Assembly (NCBI GenBank): GCA_031761405.1
Contig: JASEVX010000001.1
Location: 205,222,043-205,286,042, forward strand
Origin: Serripes groenlandicus
Lineage: Eukaryota > Mollusca > Bivalvia > Cardiida > Cardiidae
Direction of reading: 5' to 3'
DNA length: 64,000 nt
Position numbers and translations under genes: made by a program. Below the pieces are notes generated by a model. That model worked only from the letters and a program-made list of their open reading frames with translations, was not told the DNA's origin and did no database searches. Below, piece by piece: positions 31,771-42,430 of the stretch. Positions within the stretch are counted from its first letter, which is position 1; each line of letters starts with the position of its first letter.

Positions 31771-32036
31771 GAGCCGAGCCCCGGTAGCTCATTCGGTAGC
31801 GACGCAGGCTGTCAATCCAAGGGTTCGAATAGAATTCGAATATCCAGCTCGGCCAACATTCTTTCCGACTTTTCACAAAAGTCACTGTGACAAAGCCTCA
31901 TTCGTCTTTCACCAATGGGCTTACATTTAGAGTCTATTTGGAAAAGCAGCCAGTTGATTCGAAAGTATGTTGTGTTTATTACTGATATCACTGAACAAAT
32001 TGTTGAAAACGGCGTTAAGCCCAAATCAACCAATCA
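31771..32036 (+). mobile_element. SINE family B, reference copy
   Basis: The head GAGCCGAGCCCCGGTAGCTC, ATTCGGTAGCGACGCAGGCT and B box AAGGGTTCGAAT look tRNA-derived. Then comes a body with GACTTTTCACAAAAGTCACT, TTCGTCTTTCACCAATGG and ATTTGGAAAAGCAGCC, a short 3' part with AACAAATTGTTGAAAACGGC, and a CAAATCAACCAATCA tail. Confidence 0.7.
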
Positions 32037-32107
32037 CCTAACGTGTGCTTCGTGACTCCGCACACACCAGTACTCCGCATTCCATTCTTTTCATGCATCT
32101 GACTACC

Positions 32108-32370
32108 TTCCCACAAAATCGCAATGATGTTTGGCAACCATTGGAATGCATTAGATGCATTTTGACGCATTTGAAACTGACTACTTTTGAAAACATTGTG
32201 GACATTTTGAGAAATTGCTCATAATGACCATTTCTCCATTTGCCACAATGTTTTAAACTCTATTCTAAAGTTTTATAATTCTACTTTCATTTATAGAGAA
32301 TTACCATATTTTTGCGCAGATCTGTTCAAATTCATCCGCTGAAGATTTGATGTTAGTAGGAAAGGGTTTA
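32108..32370. mobile_element. MITE family P, diverged, with insertion at left
   Basis: TTCCCACAAAATCGC and a second GCATTAGATGCATTTTGACG precede AACTGACTACTTTTGAAAAC; the right end is GTAGGAAAGGGTTTA. Confidence 0.55.
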
Positions 32371-32516
32371 TGGTCGATTCGTGATTCGAACTTACGACTG
32401 CTAGATTCAAAGTGCTCGCCGTTAACGACTGTGCTTTCTGGAATAATCGACTTATAGGTCATGATAACAGCAATACCTTTGTAACTTAGAACCGCAGACC
32501 AGGGAATGTTGTTGTT

Positions 32517-32650
32517 GATGTTGGGCTTAAAACCGTTTTCAACAATTGTTAACGCATATTACGGCGGCCAGTTCACATACCCATGTGTTTCATGGCTTTC
32601 TCACAACAGTACTCCACCAGCAGTCTGTCCAAGCAACTGGCTGCTTTTCC
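32517..32650 (-). mobile_element. SINE family B, antisense fragment
   Basis: GGGCTTAAAACCGTTTTCAA, ACGGCGGCCAGTTCACATAC, AGTCTGTCCAAGCAACTGGC; interrupted at CTTTTCC by the next SINE. Confidence 0.55.
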
Positions 32651-32795
32651 TTATATCACGGCGACAGTTTACTTATGATAATGGTCCAACAAACCAGTGC
32701 TAGGCTAGAAAATGTCCCTTGCCCAAAGGGCACACCACCATAACAGATGCGCCGCGACTGGGGATGCAACCCGGGACACCCGATTCTCAATGGAG
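32651..32795 (-). mobile_element. SINE family D, antisense, joined to the family B copy
   Basis: TTATATCACGGCGACAGTTT, CAGTGCTAGGCTAGAAAATG, CCGCGACTGGGGATGCAACC. The junction followed by ATGGAGGAAGACGAATGAGG suggests insertion into the family B element. Confidence 0.55.
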
Positions 32796-32916
32796 GAAGA
32801 CGAATGAGGCCTGTGGCATTGACTTTCGTCACATGGGTCCTGAATAGATGTATATAACCTCTATATGTCTTCCGTATGCCTATGTAATATAGCTCCGTTT
32901 GCTCCGTTTGCTTCTT

Positions 32917-33148
32917 ATATGAGCCGTTCCACGAGGAAACCAACAGTTTGGACTCTGCGTAAAGTATCAACCCGTATCAGCCTAAGCATTCCGCGCAGGC
33001 TAACCCGGACAGACTCGTTTCGCCTCCTGTGGATTTTCTGTGTCGGGAATCATAACTCTATAACTCTATCCCCCTGAGAAGGAGTGTGTCGGCCCGGATT
33101 AGCCTGTTGAGGCTGATCTGGGTCAATACATTACGCACAGACTATTAC
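32917..33148 (-). mobile_element. GAGCCGT-type MITE
   Basis: ATATGAGCCGTTCCACGAGG at left and CAATACATTACGCACAGAC at right; the right terminal inverted repeat is missing. Confidence 0.65.
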
Positions 33149-33303
33149 AAAAAAAAAAATCACAAGTTTCTGTAAAAAATCTCCTTAAACTAGTTGGTGA
33201 CCAATGCAGAATCCAGATCTGACTGATTTCACAATTAAGCAGACCGATCTGGTCCTAATCTGGTCGCATATTTCCTAAAGTTGGTTTTCCTAAAGATTAA
33301 ATT

Positions 33304-33413
33304 ATTAATAGAGTTGGAACAATTGTGGCATAACGAGCAATACCTTCTTTTGCCAAAATGTTTTCAAAAGCCGTCTGCTATAGAGGAGTCTGCAAGTGGT
33401 AAAAAGGGTTTTA
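33304..33413. mobile_element. MITE family P, right half
   Basis: ACAATTGTGGCATAACGAGC, TTCTTTTGCCAAAATGTTTT, AAAGCCGTCTGCTATAGAGG. It directly abuts the following family S element. Confidence 0.5.
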
Positions 33414-33623
33414 ACCCTTTCAGCGCCAAAGGCAAAATTGAGGTTTTTGCAAACAATACTGATTCAGGTGAGTCAGTTCGTAACGAGCTGTCTCACCTGA
33501 AATCAGCATTGTTTGCCATTCAGTTATCTAAATAGTCTTAACTTTTATTACATGAGAAATGGAGACGCCCGATTTCCAACAAGGAAGAGTCTACTTTAAA
33601 CAATTCGGCGCTGAAAGAGTTAA
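33411..33623 (+). mobile_element. MITE family S, complete
   Basis: TTAACCCTTTCAGCGCCAAA to GGCGCTGAAAGAGTTAA. Its first bases carry CCC, like family P, instead of CTC. Confidence 0.8.
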
Positions 33624-33761
33624 TTAAAATTTTGAAAATGAAATTGTTGGTGTATGGTTCCCCGTGTTATTATAACCCGTATTTCATATCAAACTCCTAT
33701 ACAAACAGCTGGATTCGTTTAACTGGCGCCTATTCATGAATCACACAATTACAGGAGTCGA

Positions 33762-33998
33762 CTTTTATTTATTTATTTATTTATTGGGGTTTTACGCCGC
33801 TTTCAACAATAGTTCAGTTATATCACGGCGACAGTTCACTTATTCATGATCCCTGGGTACACAAACCAGTACTAGGCTAGAAAATGTGCCTTGCCCAAGG
33901 GCACTCCACCATGACCGTAGTGCCGCGACTGGGGATCGAACCCGGGACACCCGGTTTCGAAATCCCCGACGCTAACCACTCGACCACAGCGGATTCCT
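33762..33998 (-). mobile_element. SINE family D, reference copy
   Basis: Minus strand: CGCTGTGGTCGAGTGGTTAG (box A, Ser/Leu-tRNA-like), GGGTTCGATCCCCAGTCGCG (box B), a body with CTAGCCTAGTACTGGTTTGT, the tail GTCGCCGTGATATAACTGAA shared with family A, and a (TAAA)n end seen here as TTTATTTATTTATTTATTGG. Confidence 0.75.
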
Positions 33999-34021
33999 CG
34001 GAGTCGACTTTGAGAAAATAC

Positions 34022-34196
34022 AGATAAAACTATGGAAAATCTGTATAAACGAATGTATAACCATTTAAATCAAGCTGAAAACACTGTGGCAAAAGAAGAA
34101 CGTGCTTGTTTTGAGCAATTTCTCAGTTTGTTACAATGTTTTCGAAAAGTCGTCTGCTGCCAAGGCGTCAGAAAGCGTCTGTGTGTGGGAAAGAAT
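34022..34196. mobile_element. MITE family P, inverted, left part lost
   Basis: GAAAACACTGTGGCAAAAGA, GCTTGTTTTGAGCAATTTCT, GCGTCAGAAAGCGTCTGTGT, GTGGGAAAGAATGAA. Confidence 0.55.
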
Positions 34197-34399
34197 GAAC
34201 AGGAACGGATCAATTATAGTAAATTCTGCAAAACAAAGAAAGTGAGAGACTATATGTTGTTCCTAGTAACAGAAAACAAACATAGCTGAGAATATAGAAA
34301 AACGATTTTGTATACGTAGTCTTATTTGGATCCGCACTCTGCACTTATAAGTCATTAAAAAAACCAAACCCTGTTTATCAAACTGGCGTTAATTTTAGT

Positions 34400-34585
34400 T
34401 TTATCGCTTTTACATCGATTGAGAAACAAGCTTTAAGCTTATATAAATAACGACCGATGCTTGCTTCCTGCAGACATAGCCAGTGCTTGCGCCGTTTATT
34501 AGGAAACAACACAAAGGCAGAACCCGCTCATCACGGGATTCGAAACCATGAGCTCTGGTACGAGAGGTCGACGCTTCTAAAACTG
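34400..34585 (-). mobile_element. SINE family C, antisense
   Basis: Plus strand: ATCGATTGAGAAACAAGCTT, GATGCTTGCTTCCTGCAGAC, AACCCGCTCATCACGGGATT, GAAACCATGAGCTCTGGTAC, AGAGGTCGACGCTTCTAAAA. Confidence 0.65.
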
Positions 34586-34798
34586 CACCACTTTCTGACC
34601 ACGTTATTTTTCAAAAGCGTATATCGAGATATGTACAATGTACGCTCATTGTTGTAATCTGATACATTGTACATTCTAAGCGGGTTTATATTCGAAACAT
34701 CCGTTATTCATTGTCGAATATTGCAACTCAACACCAGATTGTGTGTACCCGCAGTTTGTCTGAATCTACATTGGTCATTTGTATTATGTTTATATGTG

Positions 34799-34965
34799 GA
34801 TCCGAGACAGCTCAGTCAAGAAAACGGGTCTTAAGCTCGGACCCGGAGCCGGTACTCATTCCTTCCTCTAAATGATAAAATCCATTGTGACTGGTTTCAT
34901 TTATCTTCTACCATTGAGCTACAAATCTATTTGGATAGGAAGCCAGATACATGAGTCGAATAGCG
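34799..34965 (+). mobile_element. SINE family B, diverged fragment
   Basis: GGATCCGAGACAGCTCAGTC, TCATTCCTTCCTCTAAATGA, GTGACTGGTTTCATTTATCT, ATTTGGATAGGAAGCCAG. Confidence 0.35.
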
Positions 34966-35029
34966 TGTGAAGTAATAGCGGGATACATTCTGGACATGGA
35001 TTGTTATTTGAGCGTAAACAGCATTTTAC

Positions 35030-36500
35030 TTGATGCATCATTACAGATTACTTTTGATAGCATCATATAAAACGAATTATGAAAGCGTCATAGCAGATGA
35101 CTTTTGATAGCTTCACAACAGGTGCTTTTGATACATGTGTAGCATCATAGCAGATGATTTATGATATCATCATAAGATATGACTTTTAATAGCAGCAGGG
35201 CAGATGACGTTTTATGATAGAATCATAGCAGATGATTTATGATATCATCATAAGATATGACTTTTAATAGCAGCAGGGCAGATGACGTTTTATGATAGAA
35301 TCATAGCAGATGATTTATGATATCATCATAACGGATGCCTTTTAATAGCAGCAGGGCGGATGACGTTTTATGATATCATCATAACATATGACTTTTGATA
35401 GCAGCAGGGCAGATGGCGTGTTATGATAGAATCATATCAGATAACTTTTAATAGCAGCAGGGCAGATGACGTTTTATGATAGCATCATAACATATGACTT
35501 TTAATAGCAGCAGGACAGATGATAGCATCATAACAGATAACTTTAAATAGCAGCAGGGCAGATGACTTTTTATGATAGAATAATATCAGATGACTTTAAA
35601 TAGCAGCAGGGCAGATGAATTTTTATGATAGAATCATATCAGATGACTTTTAATAGCAGCAGGGCAGATGACGTTTTATAATATAATCATAGCATATTAC
35701 TTTTAATAGCAGCAGTGCAGATGACGTTTGTGTTATGATAGAATCATTACATATGACTTTTAATAGCATCAGGGCAGATGACGTTTTATGATAGAATAAT
35801 AGCATATGACTTTTAATAGCAGCAGGGCAGATGACGTTTTATGATAAAATCATAACATATGACTTTTAATAGCAGCAGGGCAGATGACGTTTTATGATAG
35901 TATCGTAGCAGATGAATTTTAATAGCAGCAGGGCAGATAACGTTTTATGATAGCATCACTACATATGACTTTTGATAGCATCAAAGCAGACGATTTATGA
36001 TAGCATAATAATATGATAGCATAATAATATCATAGCACACGATTTTTGATAGCATCAAAACAGACGATTTATGATAGCATAATAATATCATAACACACGA
36101 TTTTTGATAGCATCAAAGCAGACGATTTATGATAGCATAATAATATCATAGCACACGATTTTTGATAGCATAATAGCAGACGACTTATGATAGCATAATA
36201 ATATCATAGCACACGATTTTTGATAGCATAATAGCAGACGACTTATGATAGCATCACCGTACATGATGTTTGACTACAACATATTAAAAGTATTTTGATA
36301 GAATCATAGCATCATAGCACTCGTCTTCTGATAGCACCAGAGCAAGTGATTTTTTATTGTATCGTAGCGGACGACTTTTGATATTATCATATCAAACGAC
36401 TTTTAATAACAACATAGTACATGTACACGACTGTTATTAGTATCATAGCAACGTCTTTTAATACCATTAAAGAAGACGACTGTTGATACCATCATAGCAG
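35030..36500. repeat. about 53-bp minisatellite in two sub-families
   Basis: The main unit (35030-35960) is TATGACTTTTAATAGCAGCA, GGGCAGATGACGTTTTATGA, TAGAATCATAACA. From about 35960 to 36260 it changes to a unit with GATAGCATAATAATATCATA, GCACACGATTTTTGATAGCA, TCAAAGCAGACGATTTAT. It fades into single degenerate copies by 36500. Building blocks are TGATAG(A/C)ATCAT and GCAGATGAC. Confidence 0.85.
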
Positions 36501-36844
36501 ACTCCCTCTGTACCTCAAATTATTCAAGGTGATATATTTTGGTTTCATCGATGTCTTTCAAGTCGACGAACCTTTAAACAGCACAAACGGTTGTATGAAA
36601 ATCTATGAAAGAAGGATGAATGTAAATATTAATGTTAATATGATACCACTTGCAGTAATTAAGAGGAAACTATAACTTGTGAAAGTTAATGATTTATTTT
36701 ACATTTATTATATGAAGGTATAACCCAGACCACCCGTTATACCATCGGTGTGAATGAAATGTTAGCCCTGGTTTTCAAATCGCAACCATATGACAAGTGC
36801 AAGAAGTGTAAGTCCAAATAAGTTATCACAACTGGATCTACACT

Positions 36845-37012
36845 GTTTTCAGCTTATGTAAATGACGCTTGATGTCTGCTTCCTTGAGACGTAACAAGTA
36901 CTTGTGTCGCTTGCGTGGAAAAACCCCAAAAGAAAGAACCCGCTCATCACTGGTTTTGAGCCGGGTACCTTTGGTATGAGAAGCCGATTTTCTACCACTG
37001 TGGTCTGCGGAA
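36845..37012 (-). mobile_element. SINE family C, antisense
   Basis: TCAGCTTATGTAAATGACGC, TCTGCTTCCTTGAGACG, GAACCCGCTCATCACTGGTT, GGTATGAGAAGCCGATTTTC, TACCACTGTGGTC. Confidence 0.6.
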
Positions 37013-37178
37013 TTTGTTTTGTATGTGGAAACATGTTAACTAGCATTTAGCAATTGTGGTCTAACTTATGAAACCATTTATAAGATTTCAGTTAATAATA
37101 ATTACTCTGATCAGAATGGGCACGTCTGATCAAGTTGTATGAAAAGTTATGTTTATATACCTTGATCAATCGTAAACA

Positions 37179-37444
37179 CATGAGCCGTTCCCCGAGAAAA
37201 CCAACAATGTGGACTTTGCGCAAAGTATCGACCCGGATCAACCAAAGCAGTTCGTCAAGGCTAACCCGGACATACACATTTCGCCTCCTGTGGCTTTTCT
37301 GTTTTAGGACTCGTTACTCTATATCTATATGCCCCTGAGACGGAATGTGTAGGCCCGGATTGGCATGGGCGGACTGTGCTGGCTGATCTGGTCGATACAT
37401 TACGCAGAGTCCATAATGTTGGTTATTTTACAGAACGGCTCACA
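37179..37444 (-). mobile_element. GAGCCGT-type MITE, complete
   Basis: CATGAGCCGTTCCCCGAGAA to TTTTACAGAACGGCTCACAT; the middle reads TTCGCCTCCTGTGGCTTTTC. Confidence 0.75.
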
Positions 37445-38363
37445 TCTATTAGGTTGTACCAAACATGGAAGATTAGATACTGGTAATTTAACGCCAGCCC
37501 ATCAATTCAGAGGAGAACATTCATTTCACGGTTAATAATCAGACGATTATCTATAGAAGGATCTGATAATCCAACATAATACTGTCATAACGTATTTGGC
37601 CGTAAACGAAACATCGTGTTAATGCCTGAAATTGATATGAAAACATGTTGTGAAAAAAGGTCACACATGTGGCAACGACAAAAGATGAATACAATGGTAG
37701 AATGTCGCACATTTTGATGTAAATTGATGCGCTATTCTTAGGCATTTGACAAAGAAGATTTGTTTTGTTATTAAACATTAGCTAGCTTAAAATGAAAAGC
37801 ACAAAGATTCTGATCTTACAAATTAAAAGGGCATTTTCCTCAAATGTTTCAAATAAGCTTTGTGGTCTTTGTAATTGGACTTCACCTCTGTATAAAACTT
37901 GAGCAGCGTCATCCAAAAAAGAAAGTTTTCTATCACCTCAAACGAGTCGAGTGCTGATTCGGATTAGACTCTGACTGATAGCGGAGGCGTAACAAAACCG
38001 ATATTGATTGTTAGACACACATTGTATGAGACCAACGCAAATGCAAGGCTATCGAGCCAATACGAGCCGCCAAAATATTGCTTTAAAAAGCCATCAGGAT
38101 ATAGAATTTCATATCACTGAATGCTCTGGGTCAAACACGCTCATAATTTATTTTAGCTCTTATTTATAATTTCTTTTCTTTTTAAAAAAAAATGAACAAA
38201 CATGAAATAGGAGACACATTTAATATCGCCAACAAATCATAAAGTTACATTTAAAAATATCGCATCATACTGCAGTTCAAAGCCTTTGTTCCATCAAACG
38301 GCAGATGTTCTTTAACTCCTTATCCGAGTGGATGTCTGTACCTGGTAGCACCGCGATTTGTTC
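37445..38363. other. intergenic, nothing recognised
   Basis: No family member, exon or hairpin found on either strand. Confidence 0.35.
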
Positions 38364-38582
38364 TCAACTCTTTCAGCGCCACAGGCAATATTGAGTTGTT
38401 GTTTTGCAAACAATGCAGATTCAGGTGAGTCAGCTCGGAAACGAGCTGTCTCACCTGAAATCAGCATTGTTTGCCCTTTAGTTACCAAAATAGTCCAAAA
38501 CTTTCATGAATTCAGAAATGGACGCACCCGATTTTGAACATTGAAGAGTCTACTTTAAACAATTCTGCGCTGAAAGAGTTAA
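38364..38582 (+). mobile_element. MITE family S
   Basis: CAACTCTTTCAGCGCCACAG to TGCGCTGAAAGAGTTAA; small insertions occur in the T-run and near GCTCGGAAACGAGC. Confidence 0.75.
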
Positions 38583-38679
38583 TTGTCGTGAGTGAACTTG
38601 TTACACATTGATACATGACATGCGAATAATGTCGATCAAGATTTGAATGCACACATGTACCGGAAGATTTATTTTCTAA

Positions 38680-39005
38680 CGGTAAACACAAATTCTGTTT
38701 TAAGTCATAGTTAATGGCAAACACGCATTTTGTTTTAAGTCATACATTACGGCAAACACACATTTTGTTTTAAGTCATACATTACGGCAAACACACATTT
38801 TGTTTTAAGTCATACATTACAGCAAACTCAGATTTTGTATTTAGTCATACATTACGGCAAACACAGTTTTAAGTCATATATTACGGCAAACAAAATTGTT
38901 GTTTTAAGTCATACATACACACATTTTGTTTTAAGTCATACATTACAGCAAACCCAAGTGAAGTTTTAAGTCATATTTTACGACAAAACACAAATGTTGT
39001 TTTTA
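38680..39005. repeat. 35-bp tandem repeat, about 9 units
   Basis: Unit GTCATACATTACGGCAAACA, CACATTTTGTTTTAA; later units carry deletions of 6-10 bp. Confidence 0.85.
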
Positions 39006-39473
39006 AGATTATTCCTCTCAATTTCGAATCCGATTATCAGTTTACGTATGCGATATAGATATCCCCCGACACAGCCAATTAAAGGTGTACCAAAGTCGAG
39101 ATGGTGGGTGGTTTGTGGACCGTATGTGATATTTTACACCAGCTAATTGTCAACACATATAGTTCCTTTCATGGATTATTTAATCACTTTTCAAAAGAAA
39201 TATGTAATAATACGTAAAAAAGTGTTCATTATGAGCATGCAAATGTCGCCTGTTGCATATGCACCAACCATAGTGATTTTGCGAGTGGTAAAGGGTTGAA
39301 GTAAAAACAATTCGCAAACTATCTTTAGCAAGATTAGACTTCCAACTCTTGCAGGCTGATCTTGATCTTCATTATTCATTCATTCATTAATTACGTATTC
39401 CCAAGTTATGCTACAACTTGTCAGAAAACCAAAGGTACATATACCAGCTTCAGAATTTCAGCATTATAAGAGT

Positions 39474-39665
39474 TTAACCATTTCCCCCCAATTTACAAAT
39501 CTGCACCAGAACGACATTTACCCTTGTCCTAAAGCAGACGACTTTTGAAAACGTCGTTTCGACTCAATACTATAATTACACTTTCAACTAAAACGATTTT
39601 AAATACTTATGCCTGAATGATTAATAGACGACCGCTGCAGATTTCTTGAATGCGGGAAGGGGTTA
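39474..39665. mobile_element. MITE family P, hairpin deleted
   Basis: TTAACCATTTCCCCCCAATT to ATGCGGGAAGGGGTTAA, with GCAGACGACTTTTGAAAACG joined to TCGTTTCGACTCAATACTAT. Confidence 0.55.
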
Positions 39666-39716
39666 AGCACATCTATATAAACACATGGTAAATATATATA
39701 ACTCAGAGTACACGTA

Positions 39717-39967
39717 TATCGAGGGCTTGGCGTGAAACGGTTGTAACTTAAAACCTATTTTGAAAGCCCTGGTTTAGGGGCAATTTTGACCTCTTTGTAA
39801 ACAATGCAAATTTAGGTGCCATTGCTCAGACGAGCAATGGCACCTAAATTTCCATTGTTTACCAAGAAAATTGATTTAACGCTTATAAAGACTTTATGGC
39901 GAGGCGATTAACCTTGGTAAAAAAATACCAATTTAAGTTACAACCGTTTCACGCCAAGCCCTCGATA
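39717..39967. mobile_element. 251-bp foldback element (family T)
   Basis: Terminal inverted repeat TATCGAGGGCTTGGCGTGAA then ACGGTTGTAACTTAAA, mirrored at the right. The centre is a second hairpin, TTTAGGTGCCATTGCTCAGA / CGAGCAATGGCACCTAAA. Apparently the only copy in the window. Confidence 0.75.
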
Positions 39968-40033
39968 TGACTATTGATAAGAGTTGAAACATCTTGGCAA
40001 AATGAGAAATCGTTCATTTTCGCCAGACTCCAT

Positions 40034-40300
40034 TTCAGCCGTCCCGCGATACAACCGACATTATGGCCTCTGTGTAATGTATCGACCTAGATCAGCCTGC
40101 GCAGTCCTCGCAGGCTTATCCGGGCCGACACATTCCGTCTTAGGGGGATAGACGTATAGAGTAATGATACCTGAAACAGAAAATCCACTGGAGGCGAAAC
40201 GTGTCTATCCGGGTAAGCCTGCGCGGACTGCTTAGGCTGATCCGGGTCGATACTTTACGCAGAGTCCACAATGTTGGTTTTCTCGCGGGACGGCTCATTT
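40034..40300 (+). mobile_element. GAGCCGT-type MITE, complete
   Basis: CAGCCGTCCCGCGATACAAC to TTTCTCGCGGGACGGCTCAT, with the full asymmetric middle. Confidence 0.8.
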
Positions 40301-40629
40301 TAAATATAATCTACACGTGCGTGAACGTGCATCTGCGTATGGGAAAGAGTAAAGCATACGGTGGGTGGTTAACAGACTAGGGTCTAGTTTATACACCGGT
40401 TTTGTGGAGGACAAGGCTAAATAATGAAAACGAAACTGTTAATTATAATATCATAAATATTATATTTCATCTAAATTACAAAAAATGAAAGCTACACCTT
40501 TTTTACACAAGCCGTGCAACTGCAAAGAGCAAAACCGCTACTAAAGCCTTTGATCCTTTGTGCTCGCTTCTATCATTTATTTTTGTCATAATGGGCATGC
40601 ATCGCGTCAGGCGAAAATCTGTCTTGTTG

Positions 40630-41098
40630 CACAAACGGAACAGAACAGAACAAAATTCTATTAACGTATACATATAAATATATCTTGTTACATACAAAAC
40701 ATTTTTACATAATATTTAACATCATGTGATAAACAATAGAAAATGACAAGTTCAAAGGAGAATGAACAGAAATTTTGAATTTCATAAATATAGCTTAATA
40801 ATAACACAGTTTATACTAATTTTGGCTTGAAAAAAATAATTATTATTGAAAAATAAAATTAATATAAATTGAATACATAAGTCTTAAATTGTACATATTT
40901 TAAATTATGTCTGCATAAGTCTGTTACTTTTATCATGAGATGTAGATATATATTTACATAGGTTAATTAATAACACATGTCTTTTATTGGACTGTAGTAA
41001 TTCAATTAAACTGTACATATTTGTTTTTTTATAGTAGTAACATTTGATGTATAGTTTGCGTATTTCTCTATATACTTTACACTTGTTGCCCAAACGGA
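40630..41098 (-). pseudogene. 5'-truncated LINE, antisense, with ORF2 C-terminus
   Basis: The minus-strand frame 40905-41085 reads VYREIRKLYIKCYYYKKTNM, YSLIELLQSNKRHVLLINLC, KYISTSHDKSNRLMQT. This matches the C-terminal pattern of the 20-kb remnant (basic Y-rich helix, L-ELL, LINLCKYI). The 3'UTR runs to a GAACAGAACAGAACA tail near 40635. The reverse transcriptase and endonuclease are absent. Confidence 0.6.
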
Positions 41099-41117
41099 CA
41101 GTGTAGGTTTTGTTAAA

Positions 41118-41165
41118 TTAATTGATTGATTGATTGATTGATTGATTAATTGATTGATTGATTGA
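41118..41165. repeat. (ATTG)n microsatellite
   Basis: About eleven ATTG/ATTA tetramers. They form the tail of the antisense SINE that follows. Confidence 0.9.
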
Positions 41166-41447
41166 GTTTAACGCGGGTTGCAATAATTGTTCAGTAATAT
41201 TGCGACGGCCTATTTCAGCTACTCATGTTTTTCCTCTTTTTTTCCATGCCAGTACTCCATACAATGCTCTTTCTAAGCAACTGGCTGCTTTTGGACAAAG
41301 TCTGTTAGCCCAATGGTGGAAGACGTATAACGCTTATCACAGTGACTTTTGTTAAACGTCGGAAACAACGTTGGCCGAGATTGGGTTCGAACTGACAACC
41401 CATAGATTGATAGTCCGCGTCGCTGTCAACAGAGCTACCGGGACCCG
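41166..41447 (-). mobile_element. SINE family B, antisense, full length
   Basis: Plus strand: GTTTAACGCGGGTTGCAATA, CCATGCCAGTACTCCATACA, AGCAACTGGCTGCTTTTGGA, B box TTGGGTTCGAACTGACAACC, box A side ACAGAGCTACCGGGACCC. Confidence 0.7.
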
Positions 41448-41570
41448 TCGACATTGAAGGCTGATCATAGACATGTACGCTCTGAAAATAGCTTTTAACT
41501 GCTTGATTTCTGTGAATATTGAACGTTTTGATAGTACTAAAACCATCGTTTAAACAAGATAAAATGATCC

Positions 41571-41803
41571 ATAACCCTTTCCCTTATACGGCAATTCGGC
41601 AGCAGTCGACTTTGAACATATTTTTGTCAAAAAATAGAAAAATCTCTTTAATTGAATAAATAACCTATGACTAAAAGTGGAAAACATTGTGGCAAAAGGA
41701 GAAATTGCTCGTTTTGAGCAATTTCTTCTTTTGTGGCTATGTTTTCAGAAAGCCTTCTGCTGCAGAGGCGTCAGAAAGCGTCTATATGAGGAAAATGGTT
41801 AAA
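41571..41803. mobile_element. MITE family P, inverted, complete
   Basis: ATAACCCTTTCCCTTATACG to ATGAGGAAAATGGTTAA with hairpin GAAATTGCTCGTTTTGAGCA. Confidence 0.75.
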
Positions 41804-41823
41804 GCGGGAGGTTGACCTTGACT

Positions 41824-42053
41824 TTAACCCTTTCCCTCATACGACAATTTTGCAGCAGACGACTTTGAACGTATTTTGTCAAAACATAGAAAATCTCCAT
41901 AATTTAATTTATAACCTATGACAAAGAGTCGAAAACATTGTGGCAAAAGGAGAAATTGCACGTTTTGTGCAATTTCTTCTTTTGTCACTATGTTTTCAAA
42001 AAGCCGTCTGCCGCAGAGGCGTCAGAAAGCGTCTATATGAGGGAAAGGGTTAA
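41824..42053. mobile_element. MITE family P, inverted, second copy 20 bp away
   Basis: TTAACCCTTTCCCTCATACG to ATGAGGGAAAGGGTTAA; the hairpin core is changed in both arms to TTGCACGTTTTGTGCAA. Confidence 0.8.
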
Positions 42054-42329
42054 GAGGGTCATTGTTGAGTGTTAAATAAAGGTTCCGTTATGAATTTTAA
42101 CATGTCCATCTGATCCTTCTAGGTTTCGGATGATAACTGAGGATTGTGTTGATAAGTTATATGTATTCAAGATGTTTTATGGATACAGGGCCATCATCGT
42201 GGACATTGTCTTCGATTGTTTGACCTATTTACATATTTGCAAAGGTTTTGTTGTCAGTTTGCAGACACTGCGAACATATATTCAAGTATATCACGCAGCT
42301 TAATATATTGGGTCACCACTCACCACTCT

Positions 42330-42430
42330 CAACCGTTTCCCACATTCTGACATTCTTCAGTAGACGAGGTTTGAAAACACTGTGGCAAAATATTTTCCAC
42401 ATATTTGCCTAGATATATCAAAAGTCGTCT
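42330..42430. mobile_element. MITE family P, large deletion
   Basis: ACCGTTTCCCACATTCTGAC, GTTTGAAAACACTGTGGC, AAAGTCGTCTGGTGTGGCAG; the right end is replaced by a SINE. Confidence 0.5.

Noticed and set aside
42130..42303. Plus-strand frame MITEDCVDKLYVFKMFYGYR
   Set aside because: 57 codons, no recognised domain, no splice support, between MITEs.
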